5,447 nt of DNA, from the NCBI GenBank assembly GCA_023405565.1, contig JAEXXW010000399.1, positions 1-5,447 of the forward strand, in the 5' to 3' direction. The stretch is from Pseudomonadota bacterium (lineage in GTDB: Bacteria > Pseudomonadota > Alphaproteobacteria > Rhizobiales > Xanthobacteraceae). Positions 5,385 through 5,447 of the stretch are shown here, piece by piece (within the stretch, counting starts at the first letter, position 1; each line of letters starts with the position of its first letter). The notes below the pieces were generated by a model that saw nothing but the letters and a program-made list of their open reading frames with translations, did not search any database and had not been told where the DNA came from. Both the position numbers and the translations under genes were made by a program.

Positions 5385-5447
5385 TCAGCCTGCCGAACGC
5401 ATCGGCTTATCTTGCGGAAACAGCAATTCGTTGTCTTCCGCCAGCAC
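5385..5447 (-). CDS. 3' end of an unidentified gene, cut by the right edge
   Basis: Only the final 20 codons and a TGA are present. The encoded tail reads VLAEDNELLFPQDK and ends PMRSAG. The gene lies upstream of the acyl-CoA dehydrogenase on the same strand, with 38 bases between its stop and the dehydrogenase ATG, a spacing usual inside an operon. Neighbours of such dehydrogenases are often CoA transferases, acyl-CoA ligases or hydratases, but nothing in this tail identifies the family. The frame is inferred from its openness to the edge, the well-placed stop and the gene order, so the call is moderate. Confidence 0.5.
   Translation of the reverse strand: MLAEDNELLFPQDKPMRSAG

Overview
The window is about 5.4 kb of moderately GC-rich bacterial DNA with dense, co-oriented genes and short intergenic gaps. 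Three things suggest an alphaproteobacterium of the Bradyrhizobium/Rhodopseudomonas/Afipia kind (order Hyphomicrobiales): two imperfect palindromes of a type scattered through those genomes, an orphan Bug/TctC-type binding protein (a family expanded in such soil bacteria), and a catabolic acyl-CoA dehydrogenase. This placement is inferred from style and recall, not from a database search.

Layout. Positions 1-2399 (minus strand, read right to left) hold a tightly coupled operon. It encodes an ABC ATPase of the nitrate/sulfonate/taurine (NitT/TauT, SsuB/TauB-like) type, two SsuC/TauC-like permeases, and the first 25 codons of a further gene cut by the left edge. Every junction is a TGATG or ATGA overlap. 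No ABC-type binding protein for this importer is in the window.

Positions 2400-2609 are a divergent control region. From it a Bug/TctC periplasmic binding protein is read on the plus strand (2610-3584), without TctA or TctB partners here. The ABC importer and the Bug protein therefore share an upstream region and may be co-regulated or work on the same solute.

Positions 3585-5447 contain a small DoxX-like membrane protein (minus), an acyl-CoA dehydrogenase (minus) and the last 20 codons of an upstream minus-strand gene. One long imperfect palindrome lies in the convergent gap after the Bug gene, and a second, different one lies between the dehydrogenase and the DoxX-like gene.

Read together, the window looks like a solute-uptake and catabolism neighbourhood: uptake of a small organic acid or sulfonate-like compound next to CoA-thioester oxidation. 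The substrate cannot be read from the sequence. No clearly new system is visible. The points most worth a second look are the dehydrogenase lacking the usual catalytic glutamate (with a candidate substitute), the pairing of an ABC importer with a divergent Bug receptor, and a possible 8-codon leader ORF coupled to the ATPase start.
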